Assembly (NCBI GenBank): GCA_009785525.1
Contig: WQWC01000013.1
Coordinates: 1 to 44,823 of the forward strand
Direction of reading: 5' to 3'
Origin: Oscillospiraceae bacterium
Lineage (GTDB): Bacteria > Bacillota > Clostridia > Oscillospirales > Oscillospiraceae
DNA length: 44,823 bases
Numbering within the stretch: position 1 is the stretch's first letter; each line of letters begins with the position of its first letter. Of the stretch, positions 1-7,345 are shown one piece after another. The notes under the pieces were generated by a model that saw only the letters and a list, made by a program, of their open reading frames with translations, was not told the DNA's origin and searched no databases. Made by a program: the position numbers and the translations under genes.

Positions 1-415
1 CGGTGTGATTACTGTCACAGGCGAACGTCCCGCCATCGGCGGAACGACAATCAATGAACCGTTTACCGTTGAAGTAACACGTGGCACTTTGTCACAAAAT
101 CTGATAGTAAATGTACACCTAACACCGTTAACAGCTGACCCAACGATATCCCTGAACCCCGCTGCGGTTACGGTGAACAATGCAAGCACAAGCGTCACTT
201 CGACTGTACTCGGCACCGCCACGGGTAACATTACGCTCAACACCGTCAGTCTTCCTGCCGGAGTTTCTGCAACGGTTAATCAGACCACCGGTGTGATTAC
301 TGTGACAGGCACTCGTCCGGCTACTGGCCAACAGGCAATCACCGGGACATTTACTGTACCGGTAACTCGCCAAGGCGTGACTGCACCTCTGACAGTCGTT
401 GTAAACTTGACGCCG
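1..415 (+). repeat. Tandem 288-bp (96-residue) Ig-like coding repeat
   Basis: The bases at the left edge (cggtgtgattactg) recur at position 289, a period of 288 bp or 96 codons. At protein level the segment GVITVTGxRPA appears in both copies, followed by similar beta-strand-like stretches ending in NLTP or HLTP. One complete copy (about 139-415) and the tail of the preceding copy (1-138) are visible, so more copies probably lie upstream. Confidence 0.8.
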
Positions 416-1249
416 TGGCCGCCGGAACAACCGACCGATCCTCCGACGTTACCTACAGACCCAACACAACCAACAGTTCCAGCACAGCCTACAGAGCCGA
501 CACAACCGACGGTTCCGACAGAACCAACAGTTTCTACAGATCCGACACAGCCGCAACAGCGGGATCTTCATCTCCTGTACATGATCGGCAGTGACGAGGG
601 CAACTTCATGCCGCGGGGTAATATCACCCGTGCGCAAGTCGCCACGATTATGGCTCGGATAATGCTTTTGGACTTCGAAACCGGGATTGACGTCCTACCC
701 GCCGGCATGACTGCATTTGACAGATTCAGCGACGTGGAAGCTGGTCAGTGGTGGTACTACTATGTGGCTTGGGCCTATGATGCCGGTTTTGTAAAAGGCT
801 ATGATGACGGAACATTCCGCCCCGACAACCCCATCACCAGACAAGAATTCGCCGCCCTTCTGGCTAGAACCATTGACTACGCAACCGAAGCTGGCGAAAC
901 CTCTTTCGTTGATGCGGATGCAATCAGCGACTGGGCGGCACACTACGTGTACACTGTATATCGTGAGTTGTGGATGCGCGGTAACGATGCGCAGCAATTC
1001 AACCCTCAAGCCAACCTCACCCGTGCAGAGGCCGCGACGACCATCAACCGCATTTTAGAGCGTATCTACGGACACCCAGCATTTGCCGCCGCCGATGTGG
1101 TGAATTTGCCGTATGCTATTCTCTTCCCGGATGTTACAGATTCTGCTTGGTACTTCCCCGCAGTGGTCGCCGCTACCAACGACCATTATCTGACAAGAAC
1201 TGATGCCGGGCAAATTGACTGGAAATACATATTGAGCAGACAGCAATAA
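1..1249 (+). CDS. SLH-domain surface protein with Ig-like repeats, 5' truncated
   Basis: The reading frame is open to the left edge, so the N-terminus lies outside the window; 414 residues are visible after the first in-frame GTG. They show the tail of one Ig-like repeat, a complete second repeat of about 96 residues, then a Pro/Thr-rich linker (about residues 139-183, built on PTxPTxP). Three SLH modules follow (about 185-225, 238-282, 297-342) and a partial fourth ends the protein. SLH modules hold proteins to pyruvylated secondary cell-wall polymer, so this is an exported protein displayed on the surface. The visible part has no catalytic domain; the repeats are probably stalk or adhesive modules. 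A strong hairpin follows the stop. The SLH calls are firm; the ligand is unknown. Confidence 0.85.
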   Translation, partial: GVITVTGERPAIGGTTINEPFTVEVTRGTLSQNLIVNVHLTPLTADPTISLNPAAVTVNNASTSVTSTVLGTATGNITLNTVSLPAGVSATVNQTTGVITVTGTRPATGQQAITGTFTVPVTRQGVTAPLTVVVNLTPWPPEQPTDPPTLPTDPTQPTVPAQPTEPTQPTVPTEPTVSTDPTQPQQRDLHLLYMIGSDEGNFMPRGNITRAQVATIMARIMLLDFETGIDVLPAGMTAFDRFSDVEAGQWWYYYVAWAYDAGFVKGYDDGTFRPDNPITRQEFAALLARTIDYATEAGETSFVDADAISDWAAHYVYTVYRELWMRGNDAQQFNPQANLTRAEAATTINRILERIYGHPAFAAADVVNLPYAILFPDVTDSAWYFPAVVAATNDHYLTRTDAGQIDWKYILSRQQ

Positions 1250-1272
1250 CCTGTACAATACGTGTTAGAGCA

Positions 1273-1307
1273 AAAGGCGCTATGGACAAAAAGTCCATAG
1301 CGCCTTT
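1273..1307 (+). terminator. Strong hairpin after SLH gene
   Basis: A perfect 15-bp stem (1273-1287 with 1293-1307) has a five-A loop and starts 24 bases after the stop codon. The descending arm ends in TTT, then GTGTAT, so the U-tract is weak. It is the likely transcription end of the SLH gene. The rest of the 1250-1481 gap shows only AT-rich sequence leading to the next ribosome site. Confidence 0.75.
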
Positions 1308-1481
1308 GTGTATACCCCCACACTAGGGAAACAATTTTAAAATAAATTAAGAACGAAGTCGGCACTTCTAATCTACCTAGACGCTCCATTATTTATTGTT
1401 TGCGTCAAAAAACTATAGAATTTCGGTGGAAAGCATGGTAAAATTCAGATCAGACAATTAAAACGATAAGGAGCGGTAAAT

Positions 1482-2126
1482 ATGAATGTAACAGAAGCTG
1501 TAATTTCAAGACGGTCAATCAGGGCGTTTAAGTCTGATGCGGTGGCCAAATCAACGCTTATGGAGATATTCGAGGCTGCTGTCAGGACGCCTTCCTGGGC
1601 CAATTCCCAGCCGTGGGATGTGTTTGTGGCCTCCGGTGAGACTTTGGAACGTATCCGGGACGCGTATGTTGAAAACTACAAAAACACCGTCCCGCCCACA
1701 TCGGAAATCGCACGCCCAACTGAATGGCCGGAGGCCGCAAAGGTCAGGACACAAGGCTTAGGCCCCGATATGCAACGAGATTGCGGAGACGCGGCAAGTC
1801 AGTTCATGGTGCTGAATCAAAACATGTTCTACGCACCGGCTGTGATTTTCCTGTGCTTAGACAAACTGTACTCCCACTGGGGGCTTTATGACCTCGGCGC
1901 CTACGCGCAGAGCGTTGTGCTGTTGGCGCAGGAGCGCGGACTTTCAACTATTCCGGCGATAACAGCGGTGGCGTATCCGGATATACTGCGGCGTGAGCTG
2001 AATATCCCCGACAACCTCAACGTGGCTATCGGTATACCTATCGGCTATGCCGACGACAGTAACAGAATCAACAACTTCAACAGCGGCAGAAGTCCCCTGT
2101 CCGAGACAGTTTTCTTCTGCGATTGA
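1482..2126 (+). CDS. Nitroreductase family protein
   Basis: This 214-residue protein matches the FMN-dependent nitroreductase family, which reduces nitro compounds, quinones or flavins with NAD(P)H. Near the N-terminus it has the family's phosphate-binding SRRSIRxF (about residues 9-16), followed by the conserved PSWANSQPW segment (about 37-45) that packs on the flavin. The later GLYDLGAYAQSVVLLAQERGL-like region and a GIPIGYAD motif near the C-terminus also fit, and the length is normal. The start is set by AAGGAG about 8 bases upstream of the ATG. It stands alone between hairpins and is probably monocistronic. The physiological substrate cannot be told from sequence. Confidence 0.9.
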   Translation: MNVTEAVISRRSIRAFKSDAVAKSTLMEIFEAAVRTPSWANSQPWDVFVASGETLERIRDAYVENYKNTVPPTSEIARPTEWPEAAKVRTQGLGPDMQRDCGDAASQFMVLNQNMFYAPAVIFLCLDKLYSHWGLYDLGAYAQSVVLLAQERGLSTIPAITAVAYPDILRRELNIPDNLNVAIGIPIGYADDSNRINNFNSGRSPLSETVFFCD

Positions 2127-2139
2127 TTTTACACGCATA

Positions 2140-2268
2140 AAGGGCGGCCATTTGCGTCCGCCCTTGGGGTAATTTAAACACCCCTACAAGGGGGCATCCC
2201 CCTTCCCCTTCGTGCGCGAAGGGGGCTTTGGACGAGGGAACCACCCCGATGTCTGCGGGGAGGTTCCC
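2140..2268. repeat. Cluster of intergenic hairpins between convergent genes
   Basis: The 207-bp gap between convergent genes holds several inverted repeats. An 8-bp stem pairs 2140-2147 with 2158-2165. A short stem pairs 2166-2170 with 2180-2184. A C-rich/G-rich block at 2189-2226 follows. The longest hairpin pairs 2236-2242 with 2262-2268 and 2244-2248 with 2256-2260 around a symmetric A/A mismatch. The block at 2201-2226 resembles one at 36766-36793. They may stop transcription from both sides, although no good U-tract is present, or be mobile palindromic repeats. Confidence 0.55.
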
Positions 2269-2333
2269 AGGGTGCAACAACTTGACACGCCGTCGCTTCA
2301 TTTATGCAATGACAATTTAGGGGGCGCCACCTT

Positions 2334-3605
2334 TTACGGCATCCTGTGCAGATCGCTCAGCGGTATGTAATAAGCCCCCGGCTCAAGTTCTCTTATCAAA
2401 TTCCCCGGTACGGCAAGGTTCAGGCTCTGCCCGCCTGCCATTGAGCTTGAGGCCACGCCTATCACCTGCCCAAGCCCGTTCAGCAAAGGACTCCCGCCGC
2501 TGCCGAATGAAATCGCCGCCGTGAATTGGAAATAAATATTTCCGCCTATCTCACGGCTTGTATTGGATATAATACCTTCTGTAATTGAATTAAACAACCC
2601 TTCCGGACTGCCGATGGTGAACACCTGGTCCCCCGTTTCAACGCTGTCCGAATCCGCGAGACTGAGATAACTGACTGCATCCCCCGTGTCAATTAATATT
2701 ATCGCCAAATTGTTCTCGCGGCAACGGGCTTTCACGCCCGATACAGGAAAACGTTTTCCGTTATTCAGCGTGGCTATGGCGTTTTCCGCAAGCTCGACAA
2801 CGTGCAGATTTGTCACGGCCAATCCTGCACCAGAGATAAAAAATCCGCTTCCTGTTCTGGTCGGTTCCCCCAAAGCGTTAAACATTTCAATCATAATAAC
2901 GGCGTCGGCACTCCGTTCAAATATGGCATTGGCCGGGATTTGATGTGGCAGCGATGCGTTCACACGCTCGCCTGGCGTGATTGTGCGGGTCATAATCGCC
3001 GCCGCCTCGGCGCGTGTTATCTGGGAGTGGGGGAAGAACGTCCCGAATCTATCGGACCCCGCGACTATCCCGGCGCGGAAAAGCGCATAAACTGCCGGTG
3101 CAAAGCTTGAGCCGGGTACGACATCCGGAATACCGAAATACGCAATCTCATTTATTCCGCCAAAAACCTCGCCCGGCAGCGCGTTATATATAAGCTCCGC
3201 GAATTGCGCACGTGTGGCAGGGGCACTGAAATTTTTGCCGTATATTATTATTTCGTTGTCCAGCGCATATTCCGCGTAAACGGCATAGAAAGACCCATCC
3301 CCCGCCGGGAAATCAGACGCTCCCGTTTTATAGACATTCCGCATTCTCACTGCCAGAGCCACAGCTTCGCCGAGCGTCAGTAACCCGCCCGGGGCGAAAG
3401 TCTCCTCTCCCCTGCCGCGGACTAAGCCGTGATTATAAGCCGATTCAACATACCCGGCAAACCAGTCTGTCTCACCGACATCGCGGAACCGCCCTGTGGT
3501 AAAATCTTCGGAATTTCTGAAATTGCCGAGTCCCGACGCGCTCACTGTAATTGATTGTGACAGCAGAACCGCGACGACCAGAATTGATATAATTGCTTTT
3601 TTCAT
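2334..3605 (-). CDS. SLH-anchored trypsin/HtrA-like protein, catalytic residues apparently degraded
   Basis: This 423-residue exported protein has a signal peptide (residues 1-23) and three SLH modules (about 40-90, 106-143, 158-207). A trypsin-like domain of the S1C/HtrA type follows (about 230-405). The catalytic His is present (H268 in VTNLHVV). The Asp that normally precedes LAVL is Asn (N299 in ENNLAII). The region of the nucleophile reads GSGGSPL where relatives have GNSGGPL or GSSGSPL, so a strict alignment puts Gly370 at the Ser position, although S369 could serve if the loop is shifted by one. No PDZ domain is visible. It would be wall-bound through SLH, acting as a weak protease or as a binding protein. 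Confidence 0.8.
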   Translation of the reverse strand: MKKAIISILVVAVLLSQSITVSASGLGNFRNSEDFTTGRFRDVGETDWFAGYVESAYNHGLVRGRGEETFAPGGLLTLGEAVALAVRMRNVYKTGASDFPAGDGSFYAVYAEYALDNEIIIYGKNFSAPATRAQFAELIYNALPGEVFGGINEIAYFGIPDVVPGSSFAPAVYALFRAGIVAGSDRFGTFFPHSQITRAEAAAIMTRTITPGERVNASLPHQIPANAIFERSADAVIMIEMFNALGEPTRTGSGFFISGAGLAVTNLHVVELAENAIATLNNGKRFPVSGVKARCRENNLAIILIDTGDAVSYLSLADSDSVETGDQVFTIGSPEGLFNSITEGIISNTSREIGGNIYFQFTAAISFGSGGSPLLNGLGQVIGVASSSMAGGQSLNLAVPGNLIRELEPGAYYIPLSDLHRMP

Positions 3606-3646
3606 CGTTTATCCCTCGCCGTTTATCATTTTGTTAGCCATTTGCG

Positions 3647-3734
3647 GCGGTTGCCGCGTAAAGCGGCGAACCGCAAGGCTTTGAGAAAGAAAAATCCCGA
3701 GCGGCTTTGCCGTGAGGTTAATGATTTTTCTTTC
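3647..3734. repeat. Nested inverted repeats between divergent genes
   Basis: Two structures occupy the 195-bp divergent gap. A hairpin pairs 3647-3657 with 3663-3674 (GCGGTT-GCCGC against GCGGC-G-AACCGC). A larger one pairs 3685-3695 (gaaagaaaaat) with 3724-3734 as a perfect 11-bp stem, and its loop holds a small CGGC/GCCG hairpin. Promoters for both flanking genes must also lie near here; only a weak TATATA box before pyk (3755-3760) was seen. Function is unknown. Confidence 0.5.
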
Positions 3735-3800
3735 GGGTTAATATTCCGCACCATTATATACCATGTCAGCTTGTATTTCAATAAATATTAGGAGGCGCTT

Positions 3801-5252
3801 ATGCGAAAGACAAAAATTGTGGCAACTTTAGGCCCGGCGACCGACGAACCGGAGGTTCTGCGCGCCATGTTGAACGCCGGAATAGATGTTGCAAGATTCA
3901 ACTTTTCCCACGGCTCACATGAGGAACATAAAAAAAGGATCGACACGTTGCGTTCCCTTTGTGAAGAGATGGGGCTGTCGGTCGCAATGCTTGCCGATAC
4001 ACAAGGGCCGGAGATACGGCTCGGAAAATTTGAAAACGGCGTGATAGAGCTCTTCCCCGGCGATATCTTTACACTTACCACCAACAATGTCACGGGTGAC
4101 GCAACAAAATCCGGCGTGACGTACGCGGGACTTTCAAATGAGCTTAAACCCGGCAACCGTATTCTTTTGGATGATGGGCTTATTGAACTGGTTGTCGAAT
4201 CCATCTACGGCTCCGACATCACAACGCGTGTTGTGAATGGGGGTGAACTTTCCGACAGGAAAGGTCTGAACGTACCGGGCGTTAAACTCGGCCTACCCTA
4301 TATAAGCGGAAAAGACCGAGCGGATTTGCGTTTCATCGTGGAAAACGGGTTCGATCTTGTCGCGGCTTCGTTCGTCCGTTCGAAAGAGGATATAAAGGAG
4401 ATTCGCGATATCCTGCACCGTGTGGACAGCAAGAATAGAATCAGAATCATCTCGAAAATCGAAAGCGCCGAGGGTGTCAGGAACATTGAGGAGATTTTAG
4501 CCGCTTCTGACGGTATAATGGTCGCCAGAGGTGACCTTGGCGTTGAGATGGCGTATGAAGAGATTCCGATACTACAAAAGAAGATGATACGGGAAACTTA
4601 CGGCCAGGCAAAAGAGGTTATAACAGCCACGCAGATGCTGGAATCCATGATAAAAAATCCCCGCCCCACCCGCGCAGAAGTGTCCGACGTTGCGAATGCC
4701 ATATACGACAGCACCAGCGCCATCATGCTCTCTGGAGAGACAGCTATGGGCAAATATCCGGTCGAGGCGATTACCGTTATGGACAGAGTCACCAAGCGGG
4801 TCGAGGCCAATATTGATTATCGCGCGCGGTTCGGGATGAACATATACCAGCCGCAGCCGTCGATCACAAACGCGATTTCTCACGCGACGGTAACGACGGC
4901 TCATACCCTTGGCGCGGCGGCGATCCTGACCGTTTCACTATCCGGCCGCACAGCGCGGAACGTCGCAAAGTTCCGCCCAAGCTGCCCGATTATCGCCTGC
5001 ACCCCAGACCCTGTCGCACACCGTCAACTAAAGCTGACCTGGGGCATCACACCGCTGTTGACACAAACAGAGACCGATACAAACACGCTGTTTTCCCACG
5101 CCGTAAACGCGGCGCGGGATAAAGGGTATATAAAAAACGGAGACATAGTAGTCCTGACAGCAGGCGTCCCCGTCGGCCACTCCGGCACGACGAATATACT
5201 GAAAGTCCACGAGGTTGGGGATAAGATGATCGACAAAGTGGTTGTGCTGTAG
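3801..5252 (+). CDS. pyk: Pyruvate kinase
   Basis: This is pyruvate kinase, which transfers phosphate from PEP to ADP in the last ATP-yielding step of glycolysis. The 483-residue length is that of the standard enzyme without the extra C-terminal PEP-utiliser domain found in Bacillus. Visible signatures are RFNFSHG (32-38), ISKIESAEG with the catalytic Lys (K219) and metal-binding Glu (E221), ARGDLGVE (242-249, metal Asp D245) and ATQMLESM (276-283). The alpha/beta C-terminal domain ends in the usual SGTTNILKVHEV. The B-domain lid lies at about 70-155. AGGAGG sits 6 bases before the ATG. It is transcribed alone. Confidence 0.97.
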   Translation: MRKTKIVATLGPATDEPEVLRAMLNAGIDVARFNFSHGSHEEHKKRIDTLRSLCEEMGLSVAMLADTQGPEIRLGKFENGVIELFPGDIFTLTTNNVTGDATKSGVTYAGLSNELKPGNRILLDDGLIELVVESIYGSDITTRVVNGGELSDRKGLNVPGVKLGLPYISGKDRADLRFIVENGFDLVAASFVRSKEDIKEIRDILHRVDSKNRIRIISKIESAEGVRNIEEILAASDGIMVARGDLGVEMAYEEIPILQKKMIRETYGQAKEVITATQMLESMIKNPRPTRAEVSDVANAIYDSTSAIMLSGETAMGKYPVEAITVMDRVTKRVEANIDYRARFGMNIYQPQPSITNAISHATVTTAHTLGAAAILTVSLSGRTARNVAKFRPSCPIIACTPDPVAHRQLKLTWGITPLLTQTETDTNTLFSHAVNAARDKGYIKNGDIVVLTAGVPVGHSGTTNILKVHEVGDKMIDKVVVL

Positions 5253-5266
5253 CGGCCTGTAAAGAG

Positions 5267-5290
5267 CCACACCGCCTCACGGCGGTGTGG
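5267..5290 (+). terminator. Hairpin downstream of pyk
   Basis: A perfect 10-bp GC-rich stem (5267-5276 with 5281-5290, loop TCAC) begins 15 bases after the pyk stop. No U-tract follows, so it may act as a 3'-end stabiliser or a weak terminator. Confidence 0.5.
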
Positions 5291-5374
5291 GCGCGGACTG
5301 ATTCCTGTCGCGTTTTCATAAAAGCCAATAAAATCGATGCTTTTCTGGCTATGAATACTTATAAAGGTCCTATA

Positions 5375-6073
5375 TTACAGTGCTTCTTGAATTATATCTC
5401 TGTCCTCAATTTCATATCTTAAATCCGTAAGGGTTTTTCCATTCAACAAAAAATACTTCCCACCTTGTACGGTAGTTGTTTTGCTCCACCCGAATTTTGC
5501 CCTCAATAATTTTGCTGCTAATCCAGAAATAGAGTATTCTTTTCCATCGTATTCAACTCTATTAACATTGTTCACCGTTTTACATTCTACATTATCATCG
5601 TAAAGGAAAGATAACTCTGTGCCAATGGAAATATCAAGCAATTCAAAGGTCAGTTTAGAGCGCTTACTGCTAGTCCTCTCGGCGATTTCTTCCTCAATCG
5701 CATCTTCTTCAGTTTGAAGTGTACGTTTCAAAAATTCTGAATCTTTTCGTAATTTTGCAACTTGCTCAAATATCAAATACGCTTTATGTTCTGAAATTTG
5801 AAAAAACTCACGCTCACGAATACGACCATTGGCCATGGTTTCGCGCGCATGCAAGCTATCGTCCACAAGATCGATGAGTGTATGTATCGACTGCTCTACC
5901 TCGCGTGGATTGTCAACCTCATAAACTGCATAAGCACGAAAAGAAAGAGGAATATTGGGAGGGCTATTCAATTCTCGAAGCCGCTCTTGCACATCATTCC
6001 GCTCACTCATTCCAATTTTCACCCAGCCATCTAAGCAAGGATTTGTTAGAATATAGACTATCCCTTTTGACAT
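5375..6073 (-). CDS. GIY-YIG-like (T5orf172 type) protein with a C-terminal accessory domain
   Basis: The protein has 232 residues from the ATG chosen here; AGAGAGGTG lies 9 bases upstream, whereas an in-frame extension to 6136 has no ribosome site. The N-terminal 90 residues resemble the T5orf172/MUG113 branch of the GIY-YIG nuclease fold: GIVYILTNP (4-12), VKIGMS (18-23), RLRELN, then a segment with conserved hydrophobics and REFF (about 88). A charged, probably helical stretch (about 95-135) leads to a C-terminal domain with GKEYSISGLAAKLL and GGKYFLLNGKTL, a type often joined to such domains. Such proteins are usually annotated as putative nucleases or DNA-binding proteins. The gene is AT-richer than its neighbours, which suggests transfer. 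Function is not established. Confidence 0.6.
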   Translation of the reverse strand: MSKGIVYILTNPCLDGWVKIGMSERNDVQERLRELNSPPNIPLSFRAYAVYEVDNPREVEQSIHTLIDLVDDSLHARETMANGRIREREFFQISEHKAYLIFEQVAKLRKDSEFLKRTLQTEEDAIEEEIAERTSSKRSKLTFELLDISIGTELSFLYDDNVECKTVNNVNRVEYDGKEYSISGLAAKLLRAKFGWSKTTTVQGGKYFLLNGKTLTDLRYEIEDRDIIQEAL

Positions 6074-6194
6074 CCATAGCACCTCTCTTTCAACTCTCTT
6101 CGTAGGTGTAAATACAAATCTCGATATACAGCACACCGTACGTCAGACGCACAGTGGCTTAAAATACGCCGACACCACGCGTTGCTTGGACAGA

Positions 6195-6238
6195 TAAAAA
6201 GAGGTGTTGCTATAAGATTCTCAAATCCTATAACAACA
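6195..6238 (-). terminator. Intrinsic terminator of tRNA-Pro
   Basis: Read on the minus strand, a 14-bp stem (6225-6238 with 6205-6218, two G-U wobbles) starts 7 bases after the tRNA 3' end and is followed by CTCTTTTTA. This is a classical intrinsic terminator. Confidence 0.85.
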
Positions 6239-6245
6239 TCTCCAC

Positions 6246-6322
6246 TGGTCGGAGTGCGGGGACTTGAACCCCGGGCCTCATGGTCCCGAACCATGCGCGA
6301 TACCAAACTTCGCCACACCCCG
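6246..6322 (-). tRNA. tRNA-Pro (anticodon CGG)
   Basis: The minus strand folds into a complete cloverleaf. The acceptor stem CGGGGTG pairs with CACTCCG. The anticodon stem is CATGG/CCATG with loop TTCGGGA, so the anticodon is CGG, reading CCG proline codons. The T-loop is GGTTCAAGTCC. The 3' CCA is encoded in the DNA (6246-6248) after discriminator A. A promoter (6344-6372) and an intrinsic terminator flank it, so it is a single-gene transcript. Confidence 0.97.
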
Positions 6323-6343
6323 ATATAACTTCCGCGCCAAAAC

Positions 6344-6372
6344 AGTATAAAACATCTTCGCGCATATTGCAA
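6344..6372 (-). promoter_or_regulatory. Sigma-A promoter of tRNA-Pro
   Basis: On the minus strand TTGCAA (6372-6367) is separated by exactly 17 bp from TATACT (6349-6344). The predicted start is 10-15 bases before the mature tRNA 5' end. The -35 hexamer is palindromic and is also the -35 of the opposing promoter. Confidence 0.7.
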
Positions 6373-6395
6373 GTATTTTTTTATTGAGATATAAT
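6367..6395 (+). promoter_or_regulatory. Sigma-A promoter of punA
   Basis: TTGCAA (6367-6372), a 17-bp spacer and a perfect TATAAT (6390-6395). The ribosome site and ATG of the phosphorylase gene lie about 35-45 bases downstream. The -35 is the same six base pairs used on the other strand by the tRNA promoter. Confidence 0.75.
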
Positions 6396-6440
6396 AATTT
6401 GAGTTGATTACGATGCAAAACATGAAATGAGGTCTGAACT

Positions 6441-7268
6441 ATGAATGAAATATACGAAAAATTAACAAAATGCCTCGCCGTTGTTCGTGCAAAGACAAGC
6501 CTGCACCCAAAGGTAGCAATCGTGCTCGGCTCCGGGCTTGGCGGGTACGCCGATGAGATCGACATTGAAACCACCGTCAGCTATAGTGAGATCGACGGCT
6601 TCCCGCAAAGCACCGTGCCGGGACACTCCGGCAGGCTTGTTTTCGGCTATGTCAAGGGCGTCCCCGTCGTGATTATGCAGGGGCGTGTCCACTATTACGA
6701 GGGGTACGACGTGAACAACGTAGTCCTCCCTATCCGACTGATGGGCCTCTTGGGCGCAGAATCCCTGCTGCTTACGAACGCTGTCGGCGCAATCAACAAG
6801 ACGTTTTCCGCCGGGGATTTTATGCTGATACGCGACCAAATAATGTACAACGTTCCCTCCCCGCTGATTGGCGAGAATATCGAAGGACTGGGCACAAGAT
6901 TCCCAGATATGAGCGAGATATATAACAAAACTCTGTGCGAAAAAATCAGGTCGTCAGCCGACATCCTTGGGATAAGGCTGCATGAGGGTGTGTATGTCCA
7001 GGTATCGGGGCCTAATTTTGAAACTCCGGCTGAAATAAGTGCGTTCCGAGCCCTCGGCGCGGATGTTGTCGGCATGAGCACGGCTTGCGAGGCAATCGCC
7101 GCAAATCACATGGGCATGAAAGTCTGCGGCATATCGTGCGTATCGAACCTCGCGGCGGGGATTTCACCGACACCGCTTACGCATGATGAAGTTCAGGAAA
7201 TGGCGGATAAAGCTGCCCCGCAGTTCAAAAAGCTGGTCACGGAGTCGATTGTCAGAATCGACGGCTAG
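6441..7268 (+). CDS. punA: Purine-nucleoside phosphorylase (trimeric type)
   Basis: The product cleaves purine (deoxy)nucleosides with phosphate to free base and (deoxy)ribose-1-phosphate, for salvage. The 275-residue length and motifs fit the trimeric family that acts on guanosine and inosine: VLGSGLGG (28-35, phosphate site), PGHSGRL (60-66), GRVHYYEGY (81-89), GPNFETPAEI (about 188-197) and VGMST near residue 212. TNAVGAIN (112-119) contributes to base binding. The relatives' VGMSTVPE reads VGMSTACE here, a small variation near the substrate loop. ATGAGG lies about 10 bases before the ATG. It is followed after 77 bases by the sporulation pair and has its own strong promoter. Confidence 0.95.
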   Translation: MNEIYEKLTKCLAVVRAKTSLHPKVAIVLGSGLGGYADEIDIETTVSYSEIDGFPQSTVPGHSGRLVFGYVKGVPVVIMQGRVHYYEGYDVNNVVLPIRLMGLLGAESLLLTNAVGAINKTFSAGDFMLIRDQIMYNVPSPLIGENIEGLGTRFPDMSEIYNKTLCEKIRSSADILGIRLHEGVYVQVSGPNFETPAEISAFRALGADVVGMSTACEAIAANHMGMKVCGISCVSNLAAGISPTPLTHDEVQEMADKAAPQFKKLVTESIVRIDG

Positions 7269-7345
7269 AGCTACGCGCGGCATCGCATAACATGCATACG
7301 CTTGTCTGTGCCGGAATATAATCCCTATAGAATAGGGGGTTGCGG

